A stretch of 64,000 bases of DNA from Cladocopium goreaui (GCA_947184155.2 CAMXCT020001013.1:309001-373000); one strand, 5' to 3'; counted from the stretch's first letter, positions 11,556 to 22,892 are shown. Notes: generated by a model from the sequence alone, not told the origin. Translations and numbers: made by a program.

Positions 11556-11646
11556 GTGCCATGACCCAAAAAGCTCCATCAGCGTCGGCCTCAGCCGCTC
11601 CAAAATCCGGGAGGCTGGAGGCATCGGAGGCCCGATCTTCGGCTTC
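11556..11646 (-). CDS. putative exon, acidic
   Basis: Minus AATGGCAAG|G then EAEDRASDASSLPDFGAAEA and DADGAFWVMA, ending before GTCCTG. Plus has equally good open frames (SSISVGLSRSKIREAGGIGG; MTQKAPSASASAAPKSGRLE) after CATTTTAAACAG|, so the strand is a coin toss. Confidence 0.35.
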
Positions 11647-11673
11647 CTTGCCATTTCAGGGACCTAAATGAGC

Positions 11674-11864
11674 TACCCTCTGGTAAACGTTTACAGTTTG
11701 CGAACTGGAAAGATCCACCATCTTTAATAGTTGGGGATTCATCAACATAAATCACTAACATAGCGAACTGGAAAATCACCATCTTCTAGTTGGGTAAATC
11801 AACTATTTGGATTAGGGTCATGGCTTCAATAGCTACAGTATGTCAGTCATTACCAGGCCGGGTA
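11674..11864. mobile_element. A element, enlarged
   Basis: TACCCTCTGGTAAACGTTTA at left and ATTACCAGGCCGGGTA at right, with a longer, partly duplicated middle. Confidence 0.65.
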
Positions 11865-12204
11865 CAGTACCTTCATTTTTTTGGATCTTAGAAATTCCGA
11901 ACAAAAATCCAAAAATCACTTGGGCACTGGGGAAATCTGGGAGTCCCGGGTTCAGTCCTGGATTTCGTCTCTTGGAACTGATGCACCAAATGGGTAGCCA
12001 AAATCCACCCTTCTGTTCACCCCAAAATATAAAATAGCTGGTAAAATTGATATTCATCCCCCCCAAAAGAATATATACATATACATATATATATATATAT
12101 AATATGTTTATAGTTTATACATACATATTATCATTCATGAGTCATTGGTTGAATCTCAGGGCGGAACCAGCAAATCTCTGTAAACATGTAAGCAGCATGC
12201 AGGT

Positions 12205-12326
12205 TACCCTCCGGTAATTTCACAGTTTGCGAACTTGAAGCCATGGCCATTTAGAAATCGGTGATGAATCCCCAACTCGAAAATGGTGGATCTTTCCATA
12301 GTTTGTTGTATGTTTACCAGAGGGTA
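12205..12326. mobile_element. A element
   Basis: TACCCTCCGGTAATTT..ATGTTTACCAGAGGGTA. Confidence 0.75.
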
Positions 12327-12501
12327 AACCATCATATATCCCATTAAATCCCATTGAATCACCATTAAAATCCCCATTGAATCCCATTAAGTACCCGTCT
12401 TGAGATGATTTTGACCAAGTGTTTCTCCGGCAGCCCTTGGCAGCCTTAGCCTTGGTATCATCCATGTCGAGCACCACCTGATCGCTGGTGCCCCCGTTCA
12501 A

Positions 12502-12634
12502 TAACTAAGTTGGGGTGAACTAATAACTCCAATTTCACTATGGTTTATGATGCGCAAACAACTATAGCATTATAGTTTTCATGGGGTTGATAAACCAACG
12601 TTCACATCACTGGGGGGCCTCATATTGTGAGGAC
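12502..12634. mobile_element. C element, degraded
   Basis: CTAAGTTGGGGTGAACTAAT..ACCAACGTTCACATCACTGG with core TCCAATTTCACTATGGTTTA. Confidence 0.6.
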
Positions 12635-12888
12635 ATATCCCTGGCATTCCCTGCTTCTGTTAGTGAGAAAAGTAGGCTTACTCCACTACTAGGGTGAACT
12701 GACCTGCGATTCGCGGGTAGTTCACCACCAAGTAGCAAATGAGCCCAATGAACCACCAGTAACCGTAACCTATGAGATTTATATACCATGAAATCAAGCG
12801 TTTGGAGTTTTTTTTGTGGTTCGTGGTCACTTGGAAGTGCAGTTCCGGTGAACTAAGTGGCACTAAGTGGATATATAACAGTATATAG

Positions 12889-12955
12889 TTATAGGATGTT
12901 ATAGGATGTTATAGGCTGTTATAGGATGTTATAGGCTGTTCTAGGATGTTGTAGT
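12889..12955. repeat. 10-bp tandem repeat GTTATAGGAT
   Basis: About six units of GTTATAGGAT/GTTATAGGCT. A similar 10-bp array (TGTTATAAGA) occurs at 40902-40952. Confidence 0.9.
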
Positions 12956-13115
12956 CATTCATAGGGTTTCTATCCCTAAAAACCTCAACTGCACATAGTA
13001 AATGCCCTTGACCCTCCGGGTGAATGGGACATGGGCTAGTTGAGTTAACCAGCAGCACGAGCCAGAAGTCTATAGATTTATTAGTTGCTGGTTCAGTGAA
13101 CAATAAATCTAGACA

Positions 13116-13203
13116 AGGATTCATTGGTTATAGGATTGAACTATGTTCCAATAGAAATGGATATCATTGGGATAATAGTTAAATCCTATAACCAATGAAT
13201 CCT
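13116..13203. mobile_element. hairpin MITE-like element, perfect 22-bp TIR
   Basis: AGGATTCATTGGTTATAGGA (plus TT) at 13116-13137 is exactly reverse-complemented at 13182-13203. Single copy here; family unknown. Confidence 0.7.
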
Positions 13204-13535
13204 ATACAACTGGATTTAACAAAAGTTGGGATATACCACTGGGACCCTCCGGTGTTCTTTCAAGCATGGCTGGGGAATCTGAGAGCTAGCGGCATTTTTC
13301 AGTGGGGAAATCATCGATGGGCACCTACCTTTTAGGTCCCTGTGTTAAGCAATGGACCGAGTTCATCAAGGCTTAAAATCACAAGGCTGAAACATGGGTC
13401 AGTCGGTGATGCCTTGACACATAGATATCGTGAAATCCATTGAGAATTGGTGCAGTCGGTGAAGTCCTCAATTCTGCCTGATCAAATCCCCATGGGCCCC
13501 ATGTCCACTTGCTGATTTAGGTTGCCAACATCCAC

Positions 13536-13586
13536 CACAGTCGTCGCCTCCGGACTGTGCAGCTGTCTGGACCAAGCTCGCTTCAC
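13536..13586 (-). CDS. putative short exon
   Basis: Minus AGTTCTCCAG|G, VKRAWSRQLHSPEATTV, donor TGTG|GTGGAT. Both edges match the GC-rich island. Basic peptide. Confidence 0.45.
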
Positions 13587-13599
13587 CTGGAGAACTTCT

Positions 13600-14270
13600 G
13601 GAGCTCACCATGAAAACCTTGGGTTTTTTTAACCAAGGAATCATGATTGTGTTCGCGCAATGGGGGATATATGTATGTGCAAATGTATATGTGTATATAT
13701 GTATGTGTTTGTGTATACATACATCATCTGTATGGACAACAATCCTATGGATGGCATGAAAATCCCAGTGTAGTGGCTAATACGCTGCCTCAACTGCGTG
13801 TTATTCCCTGTAAAAATTGGATAGGGCCAGACATATTAAGGACATACCAACTGAGATTCGCCAGCAAGGAGAGTGCTAGTTCCTTGGCTATGTAACCTCA
13901 GATGCCTAAGAAAAATGCATTCTTAAGCAATTTTAATAAGACACTTATGTTTGTTCTATCATCAAAAAACATCTAAAAACAGGATCCTGTGTGCTGTGCA
14001 AACTTGCATTTCCTCAACTGTAAGCGATTCCTTTCCAATGTGATCATCGTTCTATTTCAAACATACTGCTGTTTAGACACCTGATAACGAAATGACCACT
14101 CATCTAGCATTCCGCCAACATTAACCACCCAACCACTGCATTGTTTCTATCATATTGGATTCCTACTTATATTCACTCACATACATACGTATAATCACAT
14201 CACCATAAATAAATAAATAAATATATATATATATCATGTATATCTATACTCACAAGCAATCATCTATCTA
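13600..14270. other. stretch without a supported exon
   Basis: A TATGTATGTG microsatellite at 13660-13720; otherwise nothing recognised. Confidence 0.5.
14205..14236. repeat. AT microsatellite
   Basis: AAATAAATAAATA followed by TA repeats. Confidence 0.85.
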
Positions 14271-14275
14271 CGTAG

Positions 14276-14345
14276 ATTCGTATGGATTATGCCCGAACTG
14301 GCGGCGCGCCTGGATCAGTTGACAACAACCCAGGAAGAGAAGTGA
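14276..14345 (+). CDS. possible terminal exon
   Basis: After ATCTACGTAG| the plus strand reads FVWIMPELAARLDQLTTTQE then EK and TGA, the most protein-like reading of this island. On minus, a good pyrimidine tract precedes GATCCAG| at 14310, so a very short minus exon is the alternative. Confidence 0.3.
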
Positions 14346-14436
14346 AACGGTGAAGAAGAAGAACTTCTGCCTTGGCCGTCTAAAAAAATCCAACTGACTG
14401 GATCATTTGGGCGAACAGTTCACCCAGTGGGGTAGG

Positions 14437-14540
14437 TACCCTCTGGTAAACTAATATAGCTATGGAAAATCACAATGTTTAATGGGACCAATTCACTATA
14501 AATGGCCATGTTCAATAGCTATGTTAAATTACCAGTGGGA
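14437..14540. mobile_element. A element, degraded right end
   Basis: TACCCTCTGGTAAACTAATA..CTATGTTAAATTACCAGTGGGA. Confidence 0.65.
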
Positions 14541-14544
14541 TTAT

Positions 14545-15430
14545 CTAATGGGGACTTGGTAACCAACCGTTTTGCTCAAGAATCCTTTGGTCTTACCCAC
14601 GTTTGGACAATGATCGACATTCATGGCGGGTTTTCCACATCGAACTGTTACTTTACAGCAGGGTCAGCCCAACATGATTCATGGTGGAAAAGAAAGATGC
14701 AAGTCAAGGTTTTTCTTCATGGCCTGAATATCAAATAATCAAGCAAACATAGGGGTTTGTCTGAAAATACTCTACTCACGAAATTCATGGCGGATTATCA
14801 GCACTTTCCAAACAAACCCAAAGGAACTAACCTGCTTTAGCTATCAAACATGTGAAACAGGGACCAGCAGCAAGAATTTGACTTTATATAAATGTATATT
14901 TATTATAAACCATGGAAGGTGTTGACTTTGAAGAAGTTCATATGTGGCTTCAATTCATGAGGATTCATTGATGGGAGGTTCGGGTCGGTTAGTTGAATAT
15001 AAATTACCTTTGGTAAATCAATGTTTAATGGATAAATGACCTTAGTTTAGTTGAATATAAATTACCTTAGGTTTGGTAAGTCCATTGGTTAGTTGGTAAT
15101 TCAACATATCCATGGAAAATCACCATTTTTAATGGGTAAATCATTGTAAATCATCTACAAAGGAGGCAGTGTCCATAGGTATAGTAAATCAGTCATCTTC
15201 TTCCATTAAATCCAATATTTTACCACATAAAGTTCGCATTTACTGGTTATATATGGCTATGATTCCATCTTCTTTCACCAACTGGTGTCTTTGTTCAGAC
15301 AACAATTGTAAGAACATGGTGGCTTCCTGTAGATGTTCCCTTCCTCCAAGTCTAGGAGTAGCTGCGGCTATGCATTTCGGCTTCTACTCACTGACTAATT
15401 ATGCACATTTGTTCCATTGCTAAATGTTAT
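14545..15430. other. stretch without a supported exon
   Basis: A-like fragments (14995-15120, with AATATAAATTACCTT repeated) and one plus frame (15169-15423) of doubtful meaning. Confidence 0.5.
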
Positions 15431-15449
15431 TAACTACCCAAGTGGGTGT

Positions 15450-15660
15450 AAGTTATGTATATACATATATACATATGTATATAGTTGTATATGTTTGTAA
15501 TGTAAATAATACATTAATATAAATAATATATCCTAATATAAATAACATATCCTAATATATATATATATATATATTATGTATATATATATATACATATGTA
15601 TATGTATGTATATATACATACTTACTATGTCTATAAATACACATGCATATTATATGTAAT
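15450..15660. repeat. TA-rich repeat region
   Basis: TATATACATA-type runs and a tandem TAATATAAATAA(C/T)ATATCC segment. Confidence 0.85.
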
Positions 15661-15986
15661 ACCCACCCACTATTGCTCGCCTTATCCCCTCAATTTGTCA
15701 AATTCATCAGTTGGCTGTACCTCAAAATGACTCAACAGCTCCCCCTACGAATCGACAGGATACTAATCATCATCCAACTAACCATCACTTATCATGGTTA
15801 AAAGCCATAGTTTTCATGGTGACAATGGGCAAATTGTTTTAACCATCATATCCCCATAGTTTTTATGGTTAAAACCACATTGAAAAGCCATCATTGGTGA
15901 ATTTCAGGATGCATCACGGAGCAAGAGACATAGTGGTGCTGCTGTTGTGCATGATCAACAGGACGTCGGCATCGTGAAACCTCGTG

Positions 15987-16140
15987 CAGTTAAGGCCCTC
16001 TACCGGTTATAAGTGGTTATAACTGGGGTTATCATTCCAACAAAAATGATTACAACATGTTATAAATGGAGCTATCATTCCATAAATGGGCTTAATCATA
16101 ACCGAAGTATGACTTTAACTGGTAAAGGGCCATAACCGTA
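15987..16140. mobile_element. E element
   Basis: CAGTTAAGGCCCTCTACCGG..GGTAAAGGGCCATAACCGTA. Confidence 0.7.
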
Positions 16141-16257
16141 TGGCTGATAAATGGGCAAATTGACCATCAAATGATGCGACATATGCCACTGAGCTGGTTC
16201 ACGCTAAGTTGGTTTCTAAATAACTCCAAGATAACCGTTGGGTTTTTCGAACATTAT

Positions 16258-16358
16258 CTGGTTGGTGGCTTTTAACCCCTCTGAAAAGTATTAGTCAGTT
16301 GGGATGATTATTCCCAATATATGGAAGCATAAAATTCATGTTCCAAACCACCAACCAG
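16258..16358. mobile_element. B element
   Basis: CTGGTTGGTGGCTTTTAACC..CCAAACCACCAACCAG. Confidence 0.85.
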
Positions 16359-16889
16359 CTATCGAACTAGATTGAACATGGTGGCAACATCGAACAACAA
16401 ACAGATTGTCAGGGCACCACCAATCCCCTATGAAATCCATCGTGAAATCCATCCCAGTTCTGGCTCTGGGCGCCCTTTACGTGATGTAAATGGAGAGCAT
16501 GGCACCAATGACCTGCCGAAATATTGCGGTTTATGGCACCAATGACCCTCCGTGCTGAGTTTTCCACTTCGCAACTATCTTGTACGATCCGGATCTGGAC
16601 TGCAAATGTCAACATGTCGCGAAATCAGCTAGGTATACTACATGGCTTTGTCTGAAAGTTGATACCACATAATAGAATTATTTATCATGTTCTCCATCCA
16701 AATGGCCTGTAATATATATATATATACACAGTGTATATATATGAGTGGCGGACAAAATTATTTGTTCCCCGCAATTGCCACGGGCGAAGCTGGGTCGTCC
16801 CCTATCGGTTGTGAAGATTTTCGCTCTTTGATAACATCCAGTAGCAAGCGCTGCTCGTTGTACTAAAATAAGTAGAAACAGAAATAAAG

Positions 16890-17090
16890 TAAAAGTAGTG
16901 GTCGTAATAGTAGTAGTAGTTGTAGTAGTAGTAGCAGTAGTAGTAGTAGTAATAATAATATTAGTAATAATAATAGTAGTACTAGTAGTAGTAATAATAA
17001 TAGTAGTAATCATAATAGTAGTAATCATAATAGTAGTAGTAGTAGTAGTAGTAATAGTAGTAGTAGTAATAGTAGTAGTAGTAGTAGTAG
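16890..17090. repeat. GTA/AAT trinucleotide tract
   Basis: Imperfect AGT/AAT repeats leading into the 9-bp array. Confidence 0.95.
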
Positions 17091-17408
17091 TACTAGTAGT
17101 ACTAGTAGTACTAGTAGTACTAGTAGTACTAGTAGTACTAGTCTAGTAGTACTAGTCTAGTAGTACTAGTAGTACTAGTAGTACTAGTAGTACTAGTAGT
17201 ACTAGTAGTACTAGTAGTACTAGTAGTACTAGTAGTACTAGTAGTACTAGTAGTACTAGTAGTACTAGTAGTACTAGTAGTACTAGTAATACTAGTAGTA
17301 CTAGTAGTACTAGTAGTACTAGTAGTACTAGTAGTACTAGTAGTACTAGTAGTACTAGTAGTACTAGTAGTACTAGTAGTACTAGTAGTACTAGTAGTAC
17401 TAGTAGTA
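17091..17408. repeat. 9-bp minisatellite ACTAGTAGT
   Basis: About 34 head-to-tail units of ACTAGTAGT, interrupted near 17140-17160 by CTAGTCTAG variants and at 17287 by one AAT. Each unit junction makes the palindromes ACTAGT and AGTACT. Long Ser-Thr-Thr and Leu-Val-Leu frames here are repeat artefacts. Confidence 0.95.
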
Positions 17409-17500
17409 CAAGTAGTAGTAGCAGTAGCAACAGTAGTAGTAGCAGCAGCAGTAGTAAGTAGTAAGTAGTAAGTAGTAGTAGGAGAAGCGGTAGCAGTAAG
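17409..17500. repeat. AGT/AGC imperfect trinucleotide tract
   Basis: Continuation of the array with AGC and AAGT variants. Confidence 0.9.
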
Positions 17501-18165
17501 AGTAGTACGTGGGACATGGTCTCGGCAAGTGAGAATAATTGCAAAATTGGGTATCGGTTGGTATCGGTTGAGGTATCGGTAAGAATGGTGCATGAATCCC
17601 GCAAACAATATGCTTGGTGCTCTCCAAGAGAAAGCTAGCTGACGTAGCTCTGTACAGCCCTGCTTGTAGCTGCTGCTGTAGAAATAAACGCCCTACTCCA
17701 GATTATTATTGTGGGAACGTGTTGGAATCTAGGGGTATCGGTGCTGGGTCGTCCCCTATCGGTTGTGAAGGTTTCGTGACGGCGAGCAAAGTTCAAGGCA
17801 GCTCTCTACTACTTTCAAATGCTAATAATTTTGTCCGATACTCATATATATATATATATACTCATACATATACATACATAATTATGTATGTCTAGGATAA
17901 TATATATATATATACATACAGGCTTTTGACAAACCTAGTATGTATATATATAATGTATAACTATTGTTCATGTCTCGTTCATTTCTGCTTCATTTCTCCA
18001 GCCTGAATGGGGGTCAACATGGCATAGGCCACGATGTGCAGGCCATAGGTGGCATAAAGGTAGATGGAATAGACCTGAGGCAACGGGATCATAGGCGAGT
18101 TCAAGGCTTAAAAGGTGAGAAGATGTTGGGCTTCTTTTTGGAGTGTCTGTTGTTTGATGTGATGT

Positions 18166-18273
18166 GGGTATGGGTCAATAGCTATAGATACATTACTATA
18201 GTGGGATGAACATCCATAAATCCCAGCTATTTTGGGGTTCACCAGGGGTACCTGGGTTTTGACCCATCCCCAT
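18166..18273. mobile_element. F element
   Basis: GGGTATGGGTCAATAGCTAT..GGGTTTTGACCCATCCCCAT. Confidence 0.65.
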
Positions 18274-18420
18274 GTGAAACTTTCAGTTGATCTTGCGGTG
18301 AAAAAAACAGGAACTCTTCCTGATGTTCAACTCCCAAGGTTTCCGCGGCAATTCGGAATGGTGTCTGGTTGAGAATGAATCAAAACCTCAACTAGTATGG
18401 GCAATCCTGCAATAAACAAC

Positions 18421-18535
18421 TACCCTCTGGTAAACATACAAAAAGCTATGGAAAATCACCATCTAATTATAGTGGATTTTCCCATTCAAACTGGTGGATC
18501 TTTCAACAGCTATGTAAACGTTTACCAGGCCGGGT
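18421..18535. mobile_element. A element
   Basis: TACCCTCTGGTAAACATACA..AACGTTTACCAGGCCGGGTA. Confidence 0.75.
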
Positions 18536-18679
18536 ACCATTTTTCTGGGGCGGTTGGAATGCCATCCATGAAAATGGTGATGACTTGGGGTCGTCCCCTA
18601 TCGGTTATGAAGCTTGCAAAGTGCAACCGTATGGAAAGGCTGCAGGCGAAGCAACACTAAATTAAATAGTACAGTAACT

Positions 18680-18792
18680 TTATATTTCTATATATATATA
18701 TATTTCTATATATTTCTAAATATATTTCTATATATAATATATAATATATTATAATATATATATTATATATATATATATGTATATTATATATG
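18680..18792. repeat. TA-rich tract
   Basis: TATATTTCTATATA-type repeats. Confidence 0.85.
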
Positions 18793-18803
18793 GCCCATTC
18801 CAC

Positions 18804-18953
18804 CCACAGCTTCATCATGTTCATCCATATGAAATGGCGCCATTTTTCGGCGAAATCCTCTGGGTGCGTCAACTCGCAGGACGCAGTCTGCAAAGTGTAA
18901 GAGACTGAAGGCCAAGAATCCACCATACCCTGAGTAGCCAGCTGTCTCCACGG
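18804..18953 (-). CDS. putative exon, one hydrophobic segment
   Basis: After GGTTCCAAG| the minus strand reads AVETAGYSGYGGFLAFSLLH then FADCVLRVDAPRGFRRKMAP: a possible membrane helix followed by a basic segment. A second frame (KPWRQLATQGMVDSWPSVSY) is also open. On plus, CCACCCACAG| and AGT|GTAAGA bound an 87-nt alternative, so orientation is unresolved. Confidence 0.4.
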
Positions 18954-19215
18954 CTTGGAACCAGGAAAAGAAATCACTGGGATGCCATATAAAATATATA
19001 AAATGCTAGTTGGAACAGAAACTTAAACATGCTGATCAAGCATAAATTAATAAATGTTTACTGGTGTTACATGGTTTTTGCTCTAAATCTGGAAACAAAT
19101 GCGTGTCACAAACATCCACCAAGTCATGGGCAGATCTACGCGAAAAAACACTGCATTTCATCTCCTGCTTCAGGGAAACGTCGCAGCGCAATATTCCCAG
19201 TGTGAAAATCCCATG

Positions 19216-19334
19216 TACCCTCTGGTAAACGTTTACATAACTATGGAAAGATCCACCATTTTTAATGGGAAAATCCACTATAAATACTATAAATGGCAAT
19301 TTTCAATAGCTTTTTGTATGTTTACCAGAGGGTA
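19216..19334. mobile_element. A element
   Basis: TACCCTCTGGTAAACGTTTA..GTATGTTTACCAGAGGGTA. Confidence 0.8.
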
Positions 19335-19443
19335 ATATGGCTATGGGTCAACACCCTGGCAGCCAGCTACCCCAGTTGTCATAGGATTTATGGATTTATG
19401 GATGTTGATTCAACCCCAAATCCTACGCTAGTAATATAAGTAG

Positions 19444-19585
19444 TACCCGGCCTGGTAAACCTACGACAAAAATATTAGGAAAGATCCACAAAATCACCCG
19501 CATTTTCTAGTTGAGGGTAACTCCACGAACTTTCGACTGGGCCATGGCTTCAAGTTCGCAAACTGTAAATGTTCACCAGGCCGTA
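19444..19585. mobile_element. A-like element with GGCC ends
   Basis: TACCCGGCCTGGTAAACCTA..ATGTTCACCAGGCCGTA; the variant end occurs on both sides here. Confidence 0.65.
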
Positions 19586-19976
19586 GGTTTTGACATGTTT
19601 TGACCGATCCCTATATGGCTTTGTAATGGGAAGTCGACTCGGTTCGGAAATCTGCAGAAGATTGGGCACTTTGATTGAGTGGTTGCGCGAACGGTCAATT
19701 TCGTCCTTTATTAATTGTTCCATACACAATCAATTTGAATATGAACATATCTGTTTTGCCCTCTTCCAATTTCAGTCGTGAGTCGTTACTATACTTCGCA
19801 CTCCATTTTATATTCTAGCAAAATAGATTAGTATAACATCCAGAAATCCAGTTGGATGGCTTTCCACACAACACAAAAAAACGACTCCACAATTCCACAA
19901 CTTTCCAAAATTTGCAAAAAAAAAAACCTCTCCAAATCTGTCCAGTCTCGCCGAACTGGGCCTCCCCACAGCCAAC

Positions 19977-20013
19977 CACAGCACCCCAGCAACGCTTCAT
20001 TAGATCTGCATGG
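19977..20013 (-). CDS. possible micro-exon
   Basis: GGCTTTCACCAG| on minus, then frames HADLMKRCWGAV or PCRSNEALLGCC up to GTTGGC. The minus frame stays open much further, so limits are uncertain. Confidence 0.25.
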
Positions 20014-20134
20014 CTGGTGAAAGCCATGGGTTTTGGCGAGGAGAAACTGGCACCATTTTTTGCACCCTGCACTAGCCTAAGCCATACCATCCAGGGTCCG
20101 AAACATGCATATGTATATTATCATACCATATCAT

Positions 20135-20238
20135 ACCCATATGCAACCCATGGTGCTGGAATATGCACACCTACATTTGCCCGAACCAAATCACCCAGTT
20201 TTGTAGGTAAATATTCCAGCACCATGGAGCATATGGGA
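20135..20238. mobile_element. D element
   Basis: TACCCATATGCAACCCATGG..CAGCACCATGGAGCATATGGGATA. Confidence 0.75.
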
Positions 20239-20781
20239 TATATAATGTAACAAACAACATTGACAAAGTATATATTAAATATATTTAAATATATGAAGAA
20301 TAAAGATATTAGCGATATGGTCCATATCACATTGTGGTGCAACGTCCCAAAATGTCCCAAAATGTCCCAAATATATGCTGTACTTCAATCCACATATTTT
20401 CGACTTATACCGACTTATACAAGATTGGTTTTCTATGGATCGGGGAAGGCCCCGTGCCAGGATTTCACCGAGAATGTTGTTGTCATCTCCATTCCATGTA
20501 ATTAAAAAGGATACTCTTAATATTTCATGGTAACTGTGACATTCCTCCCATTCCTCCATCTATGTCTCAAGATGAAGCCATCTTCACCAAACTTTCACTG
20601 AGATGTACTGTACTGATCTGTACTGCAATTATAGACCTACAGAGGTCCCTCCCACAGCATCAAAAGAATGTTTTTCATGGCCGTCCATCCAACGGTTTAT
20701 ACCGTAATTTTGAGATGTTCCCATCTAGAAATAGGCGAATAGCCAGTTGGGGTATCCACCAGTGACAAAACTGTATCAAGC

Positions 20782-20885
20782 TCAACTGCTTCTTTTCGAT
20801 ACTTCAATCACCCAATCAACCCATGTTTTTTGATGCAACAAATCCCATGAGTCCAACCACAGGTCCACCTCGTCGGACAAAGCTC
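20782..20885 (-). CDS. putative exon, Trp-rich
   Basis: After GAAGCCAG|G the minus strand reads ALSDEVDLWLDSWDLLHQKT then WVDWVIEVSKRSS to TGA. The true end may be an internal GT. Amphipathic helical look; not recognised. Confidence 0.4.
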
Positions 20886-20975
20886 CTGGCTTCGGAGATG
20901 AAGCAAACAAATAGGGAGGTTTGAAAAAGATGATATCCATGGATAATCATGGATGTCCTGTATATCCTATATTAT

Positions 20976-21070
20976 CTGGTTGGTGGTTTTCAACCCTCTG
21001 AAAAATATGAAAGCCAGTTGGGATAATTATTCCCAGTATATGGAAAAATAAATTCCAAACCACCAACAAG
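20976..21070. mobile_element. B element
   Basis: CTGGTTGGTGGTTTTCAACC..CAAACCACCAACAAG, flanked by TTAT on both sides. Confidence 0.8.
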
Positions 21071-21089
21071 TTATGTATTACTACTACAT

Positions 21090-21180
21090 GCATAATGTAT
21101 ATATATATACATATATATATATATACGTATATATATAATTATGTATATATATATATATACATATGATTATATATGCATCA
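21090..21180. repeat. TA-rich tract
   Basis: TATATA/ATATACGTAT runs just left of the Cys-rich exon candidate. Confidence 0.85.
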
Positions 21181-21207
21181 TATGCACTCACGCATTCATG
21201 CACTCAC

Positions 21208-21273
21208 TGACACACTTGTAGCCGGTGGATTCATCAATCCAAGCTGAGCAGTCGGCCTCACAGCCCGGTGATA
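21208..21273 (-). CDS. putative Cys-rich exon
   Basis: After TTGCTTAG| the minus strand includes SPGCEADCSAWIDESTGYKC, and the island ends at a perfect donor CA|GTGAGT. The spacing of cysteines suggests a small extracellular-type module (inference). Moderate GC content. Confidence 0.4.
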
Positions 21274-21399
21274 CTAAGCAATCAATTGTGCACATGCACA
21301 TGTCATGATATGCATATGACACTGGCAGAATGGGCAAAGCAACAATGCCAACATAACCCAACATATGCCAACGATGCACATCCATATCATCTATTTATA

Positions 21400-22450
21400 T
21401 GGCTTTCACAATGGCTTTCACAAGTTCGCTCTGGGTCCATATACTCAGTGAAAGTCTTTCGGTTTTATTGTCCCCTAAATTCTATCCCGTCAATTGCCAG
21501 CGACTCTGCTTGATAGTTGGGGTAAAATATGGTAAACTCATATCCCATACTATTTTACCACATGAATCATATGGGATATGGGATATGAATTTACCATATC
21601 AACATATCAACATGGTTCACCCTTGAAAGTAAACATGAAGCCCCATACGGGCCACGGGTTTCACAGATTGTCTTCTGCAGAACGGATCCAGAGTTCAGAA
21701 GATCCAGTTTTTGTATAGGGTTAGTGCTTAGCAGATGAGGTCACGTTGAATCAACGAGAAGTGGGGAGACATCTATAAATTGGTAGAGCACTGGTTGTAA
21801 ATATCAAAGACCTTCTGATAATTTATTTAACACATAGCTATGGAAAATGACCCATTTATGTAAAGCTGGTTTACTGTCAAAGATGATGATTTTCCAAAGC
21901 TATTTTTGATCAGCGGCATACTTCAACGAAAGCTGGTTGGTAGCTAACACATCTGAAGGAATCCCAAACAGAAACGAATAAGCTTAGCAGGCAGTGTAAG
22001 AATCCAAAATTGCTATTGAAGCTTACCATACCAAATGGCCGGGATGGTGATTTGTTGAAAAACAGCCAGCCCAAATTGGGATTTAATCATCAACACACAT
22101 CCCCATGTTCATTCTTTTGGCTCAAAACAAAGACCATCCGTCAACCTTTCTTCGTCTGGATCTGAAATGATCTGAATACGGTCCAGAAAAGCAGCAGCGC
22201 AGCAATCGGAAATCACTGTTTTGAATACGCAACCATGACAAAACATCACAAACGCATCTTATCATCGGCGAACATAAGCCATCCTATCGCACACAACAGG
22301 ACAGCTTGATCACCTCAAATTTCCGTATCATATATGTCCTCATGTTTTTGGTTGTGTGCATCAATGGATGATACCCCAAAATAAGAAGTTCAATGGGACA
22401 TATGATAATAAACCATCACATTGTTGGACACACAAAAAGTTGGTATGTTA
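21400..22450. other. stretch without a supported exon
   Basis: A degraded A-like body at 21815-21905 and inverted ATATCCCATAC / ATGGGATATGGGATATG near 21540-21590. Confidence 0.5.
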
Positions 22451-22508
22451 CATCCAGTTTTCTTGCCGTTCAATGGCTTCGTCATGTCGATTCACAGTTG
22501 TTTCTTAC

Positions 22509-22587
22509 CTAGACCTAGATCCATTGCTGGTAGACTTCCCAACTCTTGGTCTCTTGGTCTCCGAGGTTCTAGTACTGAATCTGGCAA
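22509..22587 (-). CDS. putative internal exon
   Basis: Minus acceptor GACGCTTTTCCAG| and a consensus donor CTAG|GTAAGA. Frame LPDSVLEPRRPRDQELGSLP then AMDLGL. The plus strand has its own acceptor (TTTCTTACCTAG|) and a frame RSIAGRLPNSWSLGLRGSST ending IPEKGH and TAA, so the strand is uncertain. Confidence 0.4.
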
Positions 22588-22666
22588 CTGGAAAAGCGTC
22601 ATCCCAGAGAAGGGGCATTAAACACTTCTCATGAAACGACCAAAAATTGTTAATCTGCAAAAAAAA

Positions 22667-22756
22667 GGGGTTCCTGAAATAGGGGTACCCCCAAATCATC
22701 CATTTTTTATGGTATTTTCCATTATAACCCATCCAGCTATGGGGGGTACCTCCATT
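22667..22756. mobile_element. G element
   Basis: GGGGTTCCTGAAATAGGGGT..AGCTATGGGGGGTACCTCC. Confidence 0.6.
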
Positions 22757-22865
22757 GATGGAAAACCCCATATAATGTTTGGTGGGTAGAATATCTCTCC
22801 CCTGACTGCAACCAAAAAAAACTACATTTTTTGTTGGATAAGCATCTCTCCGTATTTAGTGCAAC

Positions 22866-22892
22866 ACACGCGCGCGCGCACACACACACAAA
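22866..22892. repeat. CG/CA dinucleotide repeat
   Basis: ACACGCGCGCGC followed by CACACACACA. Confidence 0.9.

Larger units (their letters stand above)
16738..17848. mobile_element. 1.1-kb element with 25-bp inverted termini and internal minisatellite
   Basis: Left end TATATGAGTGGCGGACAAAA is matched by the reverse complement of the right end (TATATGAGTATCGGACAAAA), continuing TTATT on both sides. Between the termini are a GTA-type trinucleotide tract, a 9-bp array and two copies of GGTCGTCCCCTATCGGTTGT. There is no transposase-like ORF. It looks like a non-autonomous DNA transposon that has gained a minisatellite. Confidence 0.55.

Noticed and set aside
12889-12955. 10-bp GTTATAGGAT array considered as a centromeric or origin repeat
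   Set aside because: Only about six units; a simple tandem repeat explains it.
17138-17608. 150-156 codon Ser-Thr-Thr and Leu-Val-Leu frames
   Set aside because: Pure translation of the 9-bp ACTAGTAGT array and neighbouring trinucleotide repeats.
18804-18953. Ammonium-transporter-like C-terminus (LRVD.. and DEHDE.. motifs on minus)
   Set aside because: Only a loose resemblance over a few residues; no conserved channel motif visible, so no product was assigned.
22110-22128. TTTTGGCTCAA, resembling part of a dinoflagellate spliced leader
   Set aside because: Only 11 bases match, the flanks differ, and a similar chance match occurs on minus near 59855; not enough to call a relic leader.
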